A stretch of DNA of 64,000 bases from Viola odorata (Eukaryota > Streptophyta > Magnoliopsida > Malpighiales > Violaceae), in contig OY829541.1 in the NCBI GenBank assembly GCA_963691705.1, positions 54,297,931-54,361,930 of the forward strand, written 5' to 3'. Both the position numbers and the translations under genes were made by a program. Below, piece after piece: positions 32,572 through 42,387 of the stretch. The notes under the pieces were generated by a model. It was given only the letters and a program-made list of their open reading frames with translations, was not told the DNA's origin and searched no databases. Each line of letters opens with the position of its first letter. Positions within the stretch are counted from its first letter, which is position 1.

Positions 32572-35500
32572 TCATGGGCCTTCGCGAGCGTTGCGATCAC
32601 CATTCCTCCGCTTCTCTCCAGAAGAAGGAAGATCTCTCTCACTTTCACCCAAATCCTTTAGTCTCTTGGAAGCGTAATCGATCAGCACTGACGAGTCAAC
32701 AGTTCCCTGGTGATAGAGACTCATGAATTCAGCGATACAGATATCTATGGTCTTGTTCTTCCACCAGGCTATCTTCGAAGGCACTTTGGCCAAATCCGCA
32801 TCACGAGATGCTATCTCTTCGTGAAGGAAGATATTCTTTCTGTCAGCTACCACCAATTCCGCTTCCAGAAGGTCTATCTTAGCCTTCCCTTTTGATCTTT
32901 CTCGAGCAAGCTCGGCGCGACTAGAGGTGTCAAAACGGGTATGCGGGTCCGGACCCGACCCGGACCCGGCAGACCCGAAAATATACGGTCGGGACCAGAC
33001 CCGGTCCCGACAAAAAACGGGACTAATTTCTAGTCCCGGTCCCGACCCGACGGGTCCGGGCCGGGTCCGGGTCCAGACCCGAACCTGATTTCCTTTTTTT
33101 TTTTTCAAAATAATTATTTTTTTATTTCTTTCTTTTCTTTCTTTTTCCTTTCTTCTACTTTTTTCTACTTTTTACGAGACCTCACTCATTCTCTCATCTT
33201 TTCTTTCTTTTTCTCTCCCTTTTCTTTCTTTCTCTGCACCTTCCTTCTTTCTTTCTATATTCCTTCTTCCCCTCTGCTCTCCTTTCTTTTCTTTCTTCTT
33301 TCTATGTGGTGATGGCTGTGCGGTGGAGGTGGGTGAGTGGATGATGGCTGATCGAATGGTGGCGGTGATGGGTGGATCGTGGCCGGGGATGGTGATTTTG
33401 GTGGTTGATTTTGGGAGTTGATTTTGGAAAGATTGAAGGTGGTGGGTGGATCCGGTTGAGAGGAGATGCTTTTGGAAAGATTGAAGATGGTGATGGTGGG
33501 TGGATCCGGTTGAGAGGAGATGATTTTGGGAGTTGATTTTGGAAAGATTGAAGATGGGAGATGATTTTGGGAGTTGATTTTGGAAAGATTGAAGATGGTG
33601 GGTGGATTCGGTTGAGATGAGATGATTTTGGGCAGAGGGAGAAAAAAAATTAGATTAACATAGAATTTTTGCGGGTCTCGGGTCTGGACCCGAGACCCGA
33701 CGGGTCTGGCCCGAATGGACCCGAAATTTCTCGGGTCGGGACCAGACCCGACCCGACTGAAAATGGGACTGAAAATTGGACCCGGCCCCGGCCCGAATTG
33801 CCGGGACCGGGCCGGGTCCACGGGTCTCGGACCCGTTTTGACAGCCCTAGGCGCGACAGTCATCCAACTCTATCTGGGTCTGCTTTTGAAGCTGCGACAG
33901 CTCCGTTACCTTCCCTAAAGCAGCATCTAATTCCCCCTTTAAATCAAGAGAAGGTTGAACCTTGTTACGATGATCCTCGAAAAAATAGTTTAATTCGCGG
34001 AAGCAGGCCAGCATGTCAGTCAGAAGACGCGAATGGCGTACGTCGGGAGGACGCTGTAAGAACTCTTCTTTGTCCTTCGAAGAAGTAAACATTTGCCCCA
34101 CTATTGGACCCACTGGTTCCTCTCGCGATGACGGGTCCGATATCCCTAAAGCACGAAATCGATTCTTTTCACTTTTCTTTTATCATCCCGCTGATAAGCA
34201 ATGGGACCTTGAAGACCTTGAGGGGAAAGGTTAGCGATATAAGGAGGAGAGCAATTTTTTGCAGAATCACCAATGCCCGAAATCGAAGAAAGAAACAAGG
34301 TTTGAGGCTTCCGTGGGGAAGAAGCGATGGGATTCGGGATTGGTAAACTCACATCCGGAATAAAGGAGCGGATAGGGGAGCTAGGACCATCAGGCACCAA
34401 GGAAGAGCCCACCGCTGCCGGAGCCTCGTTAACCTTGGGAGGAATGGCAGAGGGCACCTTGGTAACTTCCGTCACTGGCTAGGAACCCGTAACGTGCGAG
34501 GCGTTAACCTCCTCGGAAGGAACCCCATTGATTTTCTCCCCGGAAGAAACTGGTGGGTCAGATTTCTCTTTGCGAACTCTCTTTACGAGACGCTCCGTTT
34601 CGCCAGCCATCTCTTCGCTATCATCCTCGGTTGACTCCGCTGAAGGAGCACTATTTCTGGACCTAAGTTTCATCCGTTGGGAAAGGGTAGCATGACGCAG
34701 CTCGGAACCAGTATCCATACTTCCGCTGTCACTGTCAACCTCTTCAATCACAGGATCACTTGGGGCCACACCCTTACCACGAGCTGGTAGCCAATTCTCA
34801 AGGAAACGAGAAAGTCGGGCAGATGTGTTGCGTGTCGCGACGGTCTTGTTTCTCCTTCCTCGCGGCGGAATAGGCGGACGACTAGAGCCTCCGGGTGGAG
34901 GAGAAGGAGGTAATGTTTGAAGCGGCACCACGTTTAGAGGAACGTCCTTTTCCTCGGAGGATCGACCCTCAGCGTTACCTGCCGATAAAATATTTCAATA
35001 TGACAAGAAAGTCGAAGCGATAAAGCGATAAAAGAAAAAACTCACCAACGACACATTCTGTCAAAGGCCTGAACTGAGCAAATTCCCGAATGCGGAAAGG
35101 CCCTTCTATTTCTAATAAGGCGTTAACATGGGATACGTCCATACTAGACAACTCATCTGATTCTCGCCAAGCGGCACTAGTAATCTTCCGGTTAAACCCA
35201 CCACGCCAAAACCGAGAGGGCAAGCGGAGGGTGAAGAAGCCATTTTTCCAGTTGTCCACGTTCTCTTCGAAACCTTAAAAATTCTGCCAGAAGAACCGAA
35301 CAAGAGTACCATTCCATCTTGGGGTAATACCCACTAAGCAGTTATGGCACCTCAAGGCGAAAAAAGTGCGGAACAGATCGAGCGATGGAGCGAAAATATG
35401 CTTCATCTCGCACGAGCGAAGAAAGGCGTAAAGACCACACCAGGAAGGCGGAGTTATTTGAACAGGATTGAGATCGTAGTGGTCTAGTAGCTTCAACAGA

Positions 35501-35751
35501 GAAGTATGAAGCGGAAGACGAAACCCGTAGGTAAACATCTTGAAATAAACCAACCGGAACGTTCCCCACATGGCATCAGTAAGCCGAATATCCTTCAAGG
35601 GAACAAAGGGGCGATATCCCGTAGGAAAAGTGATCCCGTTTTCCTCTAACTCAGCCCTCAAAACCTCATTACAATCAAAAACACTACGAGCTCTCCTGAC
35701 TTCGAGATCTATAGGATTTTCGATAATTGCAGAAGGCATAGCGCAAGACAT
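32572..35751 (-). pseudogene. Tat-B antisense gene 2, paralogue of gene 1, split by a hAT element
   Basis: Starts at ATG 35751 (MSCAMPSAIIEN). Exon 1 ends at 35046 with donor GTGAG; exon 2 starts at 34978 after CGGCAG. This phase-1 intron sits at the same place and phase as intron 1 of antisense gene 1. Shared features are MFTYGFRLPLHTSLLKLL (gene 1: MFRYGFRLPIDSFVKELL), a Ser/Pro/acidic middle, a C-terminal coiled coil and a related tail. A second intron probably ends at TTTAG about 34146, after which MFTSSKDKEEFLQ follows. Defects are TAA near 35275, TAG at 34479-34481, and a 928-bp insertion (32922-33849) inside the coiled coil. Without the insertion the frame runs on to the stop at 32572. 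A TATAAGG box (minus, about 35940-35950) is about 190 bases upstream. Confidence 0.7.
32922..33849. mobile_element. hAT-type non-autonomous DNA element, 928 bp
   Basis: Perfect 8-bp target duplication GGCGCGAC at 32914-32921 and 33850-33857. Terminal inverted repeats match at 17 of 19 bases (TAGAGGTGTCAAAACGGGT on the left). The subterminal 150 bp on each side are packed with GGGTCCGGACCCG-like words. The interior has a pyrimidine-rich tract and a roughly 60-70 bp unit repeated three to four times (about 33395-33632, containing GGGAGTTGATTTTGGAAAG). No transposase is present, so it must be mobilised in trans. An open frame through it is low-complexity and not credible as a gene. Confidence 0.9.
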
Positions 35752-36202
35752 AATGGAAGGGAAAGTAAAGCTATGGCAATAGAGAAACAAAATACCTGGA
35801 GCAGAGAACCAGTGAATCGGTCGTCGGCACCGGCGAAGCAATTGCAGTAAAATCCCTCGAGAAGAAAGAAGCACAGTAGAAAGGAAAAACGAAGAATTTC
35901 AAAATATTCGCAGAAAATACTAAAAGAGAAGAGTAAACTCCTTATAAAGGTTAAACCTAAAAAAGGAACAGCCTGTGAAAACAAAACACGTGCAGAAGGC
36001 AAAGGACGCGTGGATAGTCATCAATGTCTTTTGAAAGGAGACAGTTGCTGTTTGAAAATCGAAAGGCGGTTGCATCAAGCGAAAGGCCTACTCCCGCGAT
36101 AATCCTGGAAAAGTAAAGAAAGAAAAGTGGCAGAAGAGCGAAAAGAAAATTTATTATTTAAGAAAGCCATACGGCATCTACAAAGAGACATGGTATGCCC
36201 AA
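35752..36202. other. Promoter region of antisense gene 2, spacer to gene 3
   Basis: Contains the minus-strand TATA-like box CCTTTATAAGGAG (about 35937-35950). No coding sequence is supported. Confidence 0.5.
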
Positions 36203-36634
36203 CTATTCACCATCGGACCAGGATATGCCATAGCAGTAGACCACGTCATCATCGTCCTCGCCCAAAAGCGATGGATCTTCGCCGGCGAAAGGGAAAGGTT
36301 CCTCAACCTTCTCTCCTGTGCGAAGGGAAGATCGACCCGACTCCTCCTCAATAGATGACGACACCACTTTAACAACTGAACTGGCGGAAGGAGCCCTTGG
36401 TGGTGACTCGTCAGGAGGAAAAGATATTTCTCTCCCCTTCGAAGGGAAAGAAGCAAGAGAATCAAAGAATGATTTAGATGCCTTCGCCGCATCTTTCCTC
36501 CGCCTCTTGCGGCACCGTCGGCGAGTAGCTGGCCTCCAGGGAGGAGACGGGGGAGGATTGTCCGAATCAGGAGAAGTCGGAGGAGTTGGTGGAGAATCTC
36601 GGGCGAACGTATCTAAAAATTGAGAATCAGCCAT
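36203..36634 (-). CDS. Tat-B antisense gene 3, intact small protein
   Basis: 143 residues from ATG 36634. The order is an N-terminal MADSQFLDTF, a Pro/Ser block PTSPDSDNPPPSPPWRP, a basic run RRRCRKRRRK (likely nuclear localisation), Ser-rich segments and a very acidic end (GEDDDDVV). The first half is conserved in Tat-F (18151-18359). Its TATA box (TATTTAAGG, minus, about 36700-36712) is about 70 bases upstream of the ATG, embedded in CCCTTA[A/T]ATAGCC in both copies. The protein is probably disordered. I do not recognise a family. Confidence 0.6.
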   Translation of the reverse strand: MADSQFLDTFARDSPPTPPTSPDSDNPPPSPPWRPATRRRCRKRRRKDAAKASKSFFDSLASFPSKGREISFPPDESPPRAPSASSVVKVVSSSIEEESGRSSLRTGEKVEEPFPFAGEDPSLLGEDDDDVVYCYGISWSDGE

Positions 36635-37099
36635 GAGATCACAGAATATTAATAAAGGAAAAAACAACAAGGAGACGAAGAATAACGAAGGGGAGAAGAT
36701 CCCTTAAATAGCCAGAAATTTGGGAAGAAAGGATCTTTGATCTTCTAACCCGACTCTTGAAAGAAGACACGTGTACAGCCTGAAGTGCAGATATGGATTT
36801 ACAGTCACGCCTGTTGAGATTTTCCTCTGATCGAGGAAAACCGCAAAGTCGCCCAATCAGTTGCCAGGACAACCGCGGCGTAGATTTAATGTTAAACAAC
36901 CAATCCGAAAACCGCCCAGTGGCTGAACCGTTTTCAGTTGGGCTAAGAATATCTCCAAGAAAGACAAAGGACGCATTAAAGAAGAAGAACAGTTGCAAAA
37001 CGGCGTATTAAAACTAATTTATTTATTATGGCCTAGGGGCCGGAAAGTACATTTACATGCCAGGGGAAAAGAGAAAAGGCCCAGAGGGAGCCATCGCTA
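36635..37099. other. Spacer between antisense genes 3 and 4
   Basis: No gene is seen. It carries the promoter of gene 3 and an internal copy of CGTTTTCAGTTGGGCT (36929-36944), the sequence that also abuts the 3' LTR at 38436-38451. Confidence 0.55.
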
Positions 37100-37477
37100 T
37101 CAGGCATCAGAGCCAGCATCCTCAGGCACTTCGGGAAGATCCCGCAGAGAATCCATGACCAGAATCAGATCATGGGAGGTGGCTCTCATTCCCTTCAGGC
37201 AGCACCCCAGCATATCCTTGCGCTGCTGCAGCATGGCGATCACCACTTGAATCCGAGCGATGGAGGCAGCCAGCTTTGACACGCTTTCCAGAGGGCTGAA
37301 ATCCTCCAGAGATGTGGCCCCCAGCTTGGAATGAAGAGGGGTCAACATTCCTTGCAGCTCCAGGATGTCCTCAGAAGTCTTGACCAGCATATTCTCCAGG
37401 AACCCGACATCCCCATCATTGAGGTTCTTGAGAGAATGGCCCTTGGAGAGGAGAAAATTCTTAGTCAAATTATCCAT
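37100..37477 (-). CDS. Tat-B antisense gene 4, intact small helical protein
   Basis: 125 residues from ATG 37477 (MDNLTKNFLLSK). The sequence is mostly helical and leucine-rich: ENMLVKTSEDILELQGMLTP, LESVSKLAASIARIQVV, MLQQRKDMLGCCLKGMRA. It aligns end to end with 18848-19231 in Tat-F. A TATAAAT box on the minus strand (about 37527-37535) is about 55 bases upstream, matching Tat-F. No known domain is recognised. Its presence in two diverged elements, on the strand opposite to gag-pol and with its own promoter-like box, argues for a real gene. Confidence 0.65.
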   Translation of the reverse strand: MDNLTKNFLLSKGHSLKNLNDGDVGFLENMLVKTSEDILELQGMLTPLHSKLGATSLEDFSPLESVSKLAASIARIQVVIAMLQQRKDMLGCCLKGMRATSHDLILVMDSLRDLPEVPEDAGSDA

Positions 37478-38453
37478 GATGAAAATTGCCGGAGATGAGG
37501 AGACCGTGGGTGGAGAAAGATCCCCAATTTATAGGCCCAAAGAGAGGCCTTGGGAAGAACAAAGAGGTCCTTAAAAGGCGAGTCGTCTCGTCACCCCTAA
37601 GGACTGATAATCCTAAATCAAAGTCAAAGGTTGATGCTCGTATGCCATCCGTGACCTGAATATGCGAAAGGATACAAGATGTCTATGGAAAAACGCTAAA
37701 AGGCGCGATATCACGGGTAGCCATTACGTAAAAGCCATATGGTTACCGGTATCCACAGAGTAAGGCCGCGTTGGTGTCGCAGGCGGTCCTAGATGCGTAA
37801 AACCTCGTCGACATCGCAAGCATCTGGTGGTATAAAGCCGCGCTAATCGTAGGCAGCTGATGGCGTAAAGCCGCGATGATATCGTTGTTTCCTTAAAGCA
37901 AAAGAGGAAAACGGGCCCCGCGTGACCTCAACCCTCTGTAAGTATAAAAGTTTACTAACTTCTCTATAAACGCCTATCTCCTCTATGTGTTTTCAGTACA
38001 CTTGAAAGGATAATGGACTCGAAATGAATGCAAATCCACAACATGACCTGGTTGCAATCTTTGGCGGTGTCACAAGTGTTCCGCCAACAGCCCTTCCATG
38101 GCATGAATAGAGTTGAGACTCCGCATGCCCTGTCAAGAAGCCAAACGGACCAACATCGTTGGGTGAAAACAATGCCCTCATAATCACCAGCGTAATAGCA
38201 TCGTCCCTCGTGTACCTCTTAACACCTCAGAAGAACAGGTCCCTGGATAAGGATGAAGGACGGAATCCGCTTGATAGCTAGAAAGCTTCAGAACTAAGTT
38301 CCAGCTCATCACTTAACACGGTTAACATCGAGCAGACAGAGAAACTCGGAGATCCTGCAGACATACCGCCCCGCGAAGGGACAAGTTTTCATCTAAGCTT
38401 TCAGACATGGACAGCCCTTGGTAAACACTCGGGCTCGTTTTCAGTTGGGCTTA
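37478..38453 (+). other. Tat-B region between antisense gene 4 and 3' LTR
   Basis: No gene is seen. It contains the minus-strand TATA box of gene 4, imperfect repeats built on GTAAAGCCGCG/GTATAAAGCCGCG near 37760-37885, a + strand GTATAAAAG near 37942 of unknown meaning, and CGTTTTCAGTTGGGCTTA (38436-38453) directly before the LTR. Confidence 0.55.
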
Positions 38454-38975
38454 TGATAACAATTGAGACAGCCCTAACGGTACTAGCACACTTGCCGCTC
38501 CCGCCAGGACGATTTCCTATACGACCTGTAAGACATCTTCATATCGCCAGAGAATCAGAGAAGAATTCCTAGGATGGTCGACATCAGCGGGGGGGGACTC
38601 ACGCGACTCTACACGCACGGCATCATCCCATCCTAGGGACCCACGAGCTTATCGCTCCCGGCAGCCCGTACGATATCGCTCTTGACGTCATCTGTCGGTA
38701 TCGCTTGTGACGTCACCCTTTGATATCGCCTGAATTGTTATCGCCAGGTATCGCCGACCAGGCCTATAAATACCCCTACTTTTCCAATCTAAAGGTAAGA
38801 TCGAGATCACTAAGACGAACCTCTGTTATTTTCGAAACTCGGACTGACTTAAGCATCGGAGTGTCTATGCCGGAGCCCCCCCTCCGGCGCTTTGCAGGTA
38901 CATTCGACGCTGACCACCACTGTTCCGATCAACCACGACTTTGAATCTTACAAGATCGACAATCGAATCTTATCA
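38454..38975 (+). repeat. Tat-B 3' LTR
   Basis: 522 bp, TGATAACAATTG to GAATCTTATCA, followed by ACTAC. It differs from the 5' LTR by 8 substitutions (mostly transitions) and in the G run, which is 8 here (38589-38596) against 20. Confidence 0.95.
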
Positions 38976-38980
38976 ACTAC

Positions 38981-39203
38981 TTTAAATTGTTTTGTTTCTT
39001 TTGTTTTGTTTCTATTTTTAGGTTCCCCCAATCAAAACCAGTGATGGGGAAGTCAACCAAGAAACTACGTTCCCACTAGAGGTCTTTGTGGACGATCCTT
39101 TTACCATAATCTACAAACCCTTGTGGACAGTGATAAGTTGTATTTCTACCCCCATTCTTATACATATTTTACACTTATATTTGACGCGTTTGGCGCGCGA
39201 TCA
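38981..39203 (+). repeat. Athila-C 3' LTR, right segment
   Basis: Continues the LTR broken at 22129: it carries the polypyrimidine and TTCTACCCCCA segment seen in reverse at 2674-2880. It ends GGCGCGCGATCA at 39203, matching the TGATCG... edge of the minus-strand copies. Confidence 0.88.
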
Positions 39204-39530
39204 TGGGTTCTTCCAGTTGGGGAAATAATATATATAACAATGGATGTAGCGATGGGTCTAATGGCGATGGGGTATGATATTATGGCTAGAAATGCGGACG
39301 GTGTTTGCATTTTTGGAGCATCAATATTTGTTCCTCACATGCAAGAGGACACAGTAGCAGAATGATTAGCGATTCGAAGGACTCAAGGTCTAGCTGTGGA
39401 ACAGAATATTGGTAGAGTTTCTTTTCAAACAGATTGTCAAGCTCTCATCTAAGAAATTCAGGCTTCAGATTCGTCTCTGAGCCCAGTTGGTCTGGTGGCT
39501 CGAGATATCTTAGTGTATGCTTAGATCTTC
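39204..39530 (+). pseudogene. LINE-type RNase H scrap
   Basis: Translates, with two stops, as a plant LINE C-terminal RNase H: MGLMAMGYDIMARNADG, then LAIRRTQGLAVEQ and VSFQTDCQAL, where the Asp in TDC is a catalytic position. It lies directly against the end of Athila-C, which presumably inserted in or beside an old LINE copy whose other part would lie outside the window. Confidence 0.65.
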
Positions 39531-39940
39531 TAATGTTGTTCTTTTTCATATATTCGTAGAGAAGCTAATTTACTCATGCTTTAACTTACTATTATGGAAA
39601 AAAATATCGATAAACACTCTTCCTAACGCTATCCAAACTTTTGTAAGTTCCGATTATTTTTCCATCAAAATAAAAATACCATATTTGTCTATTTATTTTT
39701 TATTAAAAGGAATGTGATTACTAACTTTGAAATCGTACATTTAATTTAGCGGATCGATCTCAATTCTAATGGGCAGTTAAGTTACTTTTGTTTCATTAAA
39801 CTGCCCTTCAAAGTGGAAAATATACCCTTTCATTATTAAACTTGGATACCCTTTCTTCTTCCGGAACGGGTTGCTTAGTGAGCACAACTCGCTACGTAAT
39901 GCATCGGCTTCAATTATGCAACTTGCAAAATACTTCCTCG
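39531..39940. other. AT-rich intergenic sequence
   Basis: No gene, RNA or element is recognised here. Confidence 0.5.
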
Positions 39941-40160
39941 GGTCTCGATTAATTGTCATTTTACTATTCCAGTACGTATTTTAAAACGGCTGGAATAGTA
40001 ACTATATGATCTCGAAAAATTCCGAATTTTTTTTTCAACATACATGAAGGATTAATATACGTTGTGTAAAAATTTCGGACTTTTTCGAGATCATATAGTT
40101 ACTATTCCGGCCGTTTTACAAAGCGGCAGGAATAGTGACAGTGGACAATTAATCGAGACC
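39941..40160. repeat. Foldback (long inverted repeat), 220 bp, probable MITE
   Basis: The ends GGTCTCGATTAATTGTC (39941-39957) and GACAATTAATCGAGACC (40144-40160) are perfect reverse complements. The arms continue inward almost to the centre (ATAGTAACTATATGATCTCG against CGAGATCATATAGTTACTAT), so a transcript would form a hairpin with arms of roughly 95 bases. I see no convincing target duplication, so the superfamily is left open. Confidence 0.8.
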
Positions 40161-42387
40161 GGTGGGAATAGCTTCCAACTCCAAGAAAGCACCTGCGGCT
40201 GTCTTCATAAATCATTTCTTTTTACTACAAATATTTATATGAAAAATCTCTTAATTATAAAATTAATCTCGATCCATACGTATTCTATCTTGTATAGTAT
40301 AGATGACAAATATGGAATTGTATTGATTTAATTAGTGTGGGCCCCGCATTCATGACAAGTCCGAATTGAATAATAATTGTCCGCCCTATTATTAGAGATA
40401 GGAGTAATAAACAAACCACACCCGGCATTGACGTGACCATTTTGCAATTGCACCTTTTTATAAAAAATAAAAATAAAAAAATCAATTTCTCTTTGATTTT
40501 TCTTCATATATTTATTAATAATTTTTTAAAATATTAAGTCATGCTAAATGGTCAGATTTTATAGGATTGATTTTGACTCCATTAGAAAGAAGAGGCCCTT
40601 ATTGTGAGAACTAAAAAATTGTACAAAAGGTGGGCTTTGTTCGTTAGAAGGCCCACAACTTGAGACCATGTCTTTCGAGTCCATCTTTTTAGTTTTTTTC
40701 TTTCGTAGATAAATGGGCTTAAGGCCCAACAAAACACGGAGGAACTACCCTCTCCTTCTACTAACGTCCTTTAATAGTTTTTCATTTTTTTTAATGTTTT
40801 CAAGTATTTTTCATATATTTTAATACATTTCTATTTTCACTCCTTAATTATTTTATTAATAAAAGGACGTTGAATTTTTTTAATAAAATATTTAACATTT
40901 TATTTTGATCTTTAAATTTGGTAAAATTTTGGACCGCTTTAAAACTATTTTAGTTATAATAAACTGTTAAAATTGGACAGAGAACTATGTTCCGATTGGG
41001 AAACAAGGTTACAAGCATAGTTTGTGCATGGTGGTTCTTAGTGGTATCGATACATGCAAGCTCTTATTCTTCTCCTACTTAATTAGTTGAGTGGAAGATA
41101 AATTTGTACCTAATATGTTCAATTTTGAAAAAAAATGTGACTAAACCATTCCAAAAAATAGTATTAGTAAAATTATTTCAAATCGAAAAATTATATTTCT
41201 TTAATAAATTATTTGAATAAGTAATTAATAATTATATAGACTTTAGTTGGACCATAAAGAAATACAGGATGAGCATAACATTATTTAATTATTTAATTAG
41301 CATTCGCTGATGAGTGAAGATGATGAACAAAAATCTAAAAATGAGTGTAGTAGTTGTGTGGAGGAAAGGAACGACCCGTGAGTCGTGAGTTGTGACTTGC
41401 GAATAATATATGCATTATGCATTCCCTTTTTCCAAATTCGAAATAAAAAAGTTGTTGATTGGTCAAAATCAATCCGGTCATCTTTTCCTCTAACATAACA
41501 TGCGATGATATACGCTGTTCCGCACCACATCGCCATCACCAAAGTAATTTTGCCACTTCGTCTCTTAACTCTTAACTTAATATAACCCTATATTTTCTTA
41601 AATCCTTCTTGCCACAAATCTTGTACTATTCCACTTTTGTCAAAAGTTATAGCAGTACAAACAACTATGTTTTTTACGTGAATGTTTTGATATTGTTCGT
41701 TTAATTAGAAAAAAGCTCGCAACTTTAATTATGAATACTTTATTATTTAATAGGTTGATGCATATGTTAAGAAAAATTAGGATTAGCCTAATCTTATTTT
41801 GAGAACTAATTTTTATTCACTTGGATTGTTAAACAAGCATCTAACTAATCGTTTTTTTTTTTGGTTTAAACCATCAGGATTCATGTGTCTCTACTGGGAC
41901 GAACTTATCCAGATTCGACGCTTATAAGACCTTTGCGGAACCTCTCCCCAAGAGTTCATTTCGTAGTATCTTTGTAATCACACAGTGGCATTCATTCATA
42001 TGTTTCTCAGCGACGGTTTTAACTGATGCTTCTGCTTACGCAAAAATCAAAATGTGTTGCAAATGAGTAAAAATACTTGGAATCAAATTGTTGGTCTACT
42101 CTACAATGTGTTCAAATTAAGACACACTGAACATCTACATAAAGGATTAATTAAGACTGTCTAATAATAATGAAATTTTGGTGTGGAAAGTTACAGACTT
42201 ACAGTGCAGGAAATGGCAGGAGAAGGATAATCTCGAGTGATTCTTGTCCTCATGTTCATGTCTTTCTTTGCTCCTGTAGCTGTCTTTTTTGCTGTTCTCT
42301 ATTATTGGGATGGAAAAGGAATGTCTTTGAAGCTTTTGACACCAAACTTTTTGTTCCAACACCAATCTAATCAAACCAACAAGAAAT
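40161..42387. other. Intergenic sequence and 5' region of the LIN-like gene
   Basis: AT-rich with no supported gene. The last few hundred bases must include the promoter and leader of the gene starting at 42388. A short upstream reading frame at 42237-42428 overlaps the start and is more likely leader sequence than a gene. Confidence 0.5.

Larger units (their letters stand above)
22130..38975 (+). mobile_element. Tat-B: full-length Tat-lineage Ty3/gypsy retrotransposon, 16.8 kb
   Basis: Bounded by LTRs at 22130-22662 and 38454-38975 and by the perfect target duplication ACTAC (22125-22129, 38976-38980). The order is 5' LTR, candidate primer site, gag, protease, reverse transcriptase, RNase H, a second RNase H domain, integrase, a repeat-rich stretch, four antisense genes and 3' LTR. 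The second RNase H between RT/RNase H and integrase, and the long region after integrase, mark the Tat lineage. By eye the two LTRs differ at 8 positions over about 513 aligned bases outside the G run, so it is a young insertion. Its pol is nevertheless non-functional in several places. A hAT-type element (32922-33849) has inserted in it. Confidence 0.95.
1..39203 (+). mobile_element. Athila-C: outermost Ty3/gypsy Athila element, 5' part outside the window
   Basis: Only the 3' portion is in view. It is found as four separated pieces: 1-2673 (third ORF and 3' untranslated region), 20704-20832 (end of the untranslated region and polypurine tract), 20833-22129 (3' LTR, left part) and 38981-39203 (3' LTR, right part). 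The pieces are separated by Athila-D and Tat-B, whose 5-bp target duplications (GGGGT at 2669-2673/20704-20708; ACTAC at 22125-22129/38976-38980) show how they rejoin. The spliced LTR is about 1520 bp, matching the 1497 bp LTR of Athila-D in content. The lineage call rests on the third ORF and on the close similarity to Athila-D, which has an intact tRNA-Asp-type primer site. Confidence 0.85.

Noticed and set aside
33255..33863. A 202-codon minus-strand ORF in the hAT-type element
   Set aside because: It translates tandem repeats and CG-rich terminal words (GPGPG, NLSKINSQN); there is no transposase motif.
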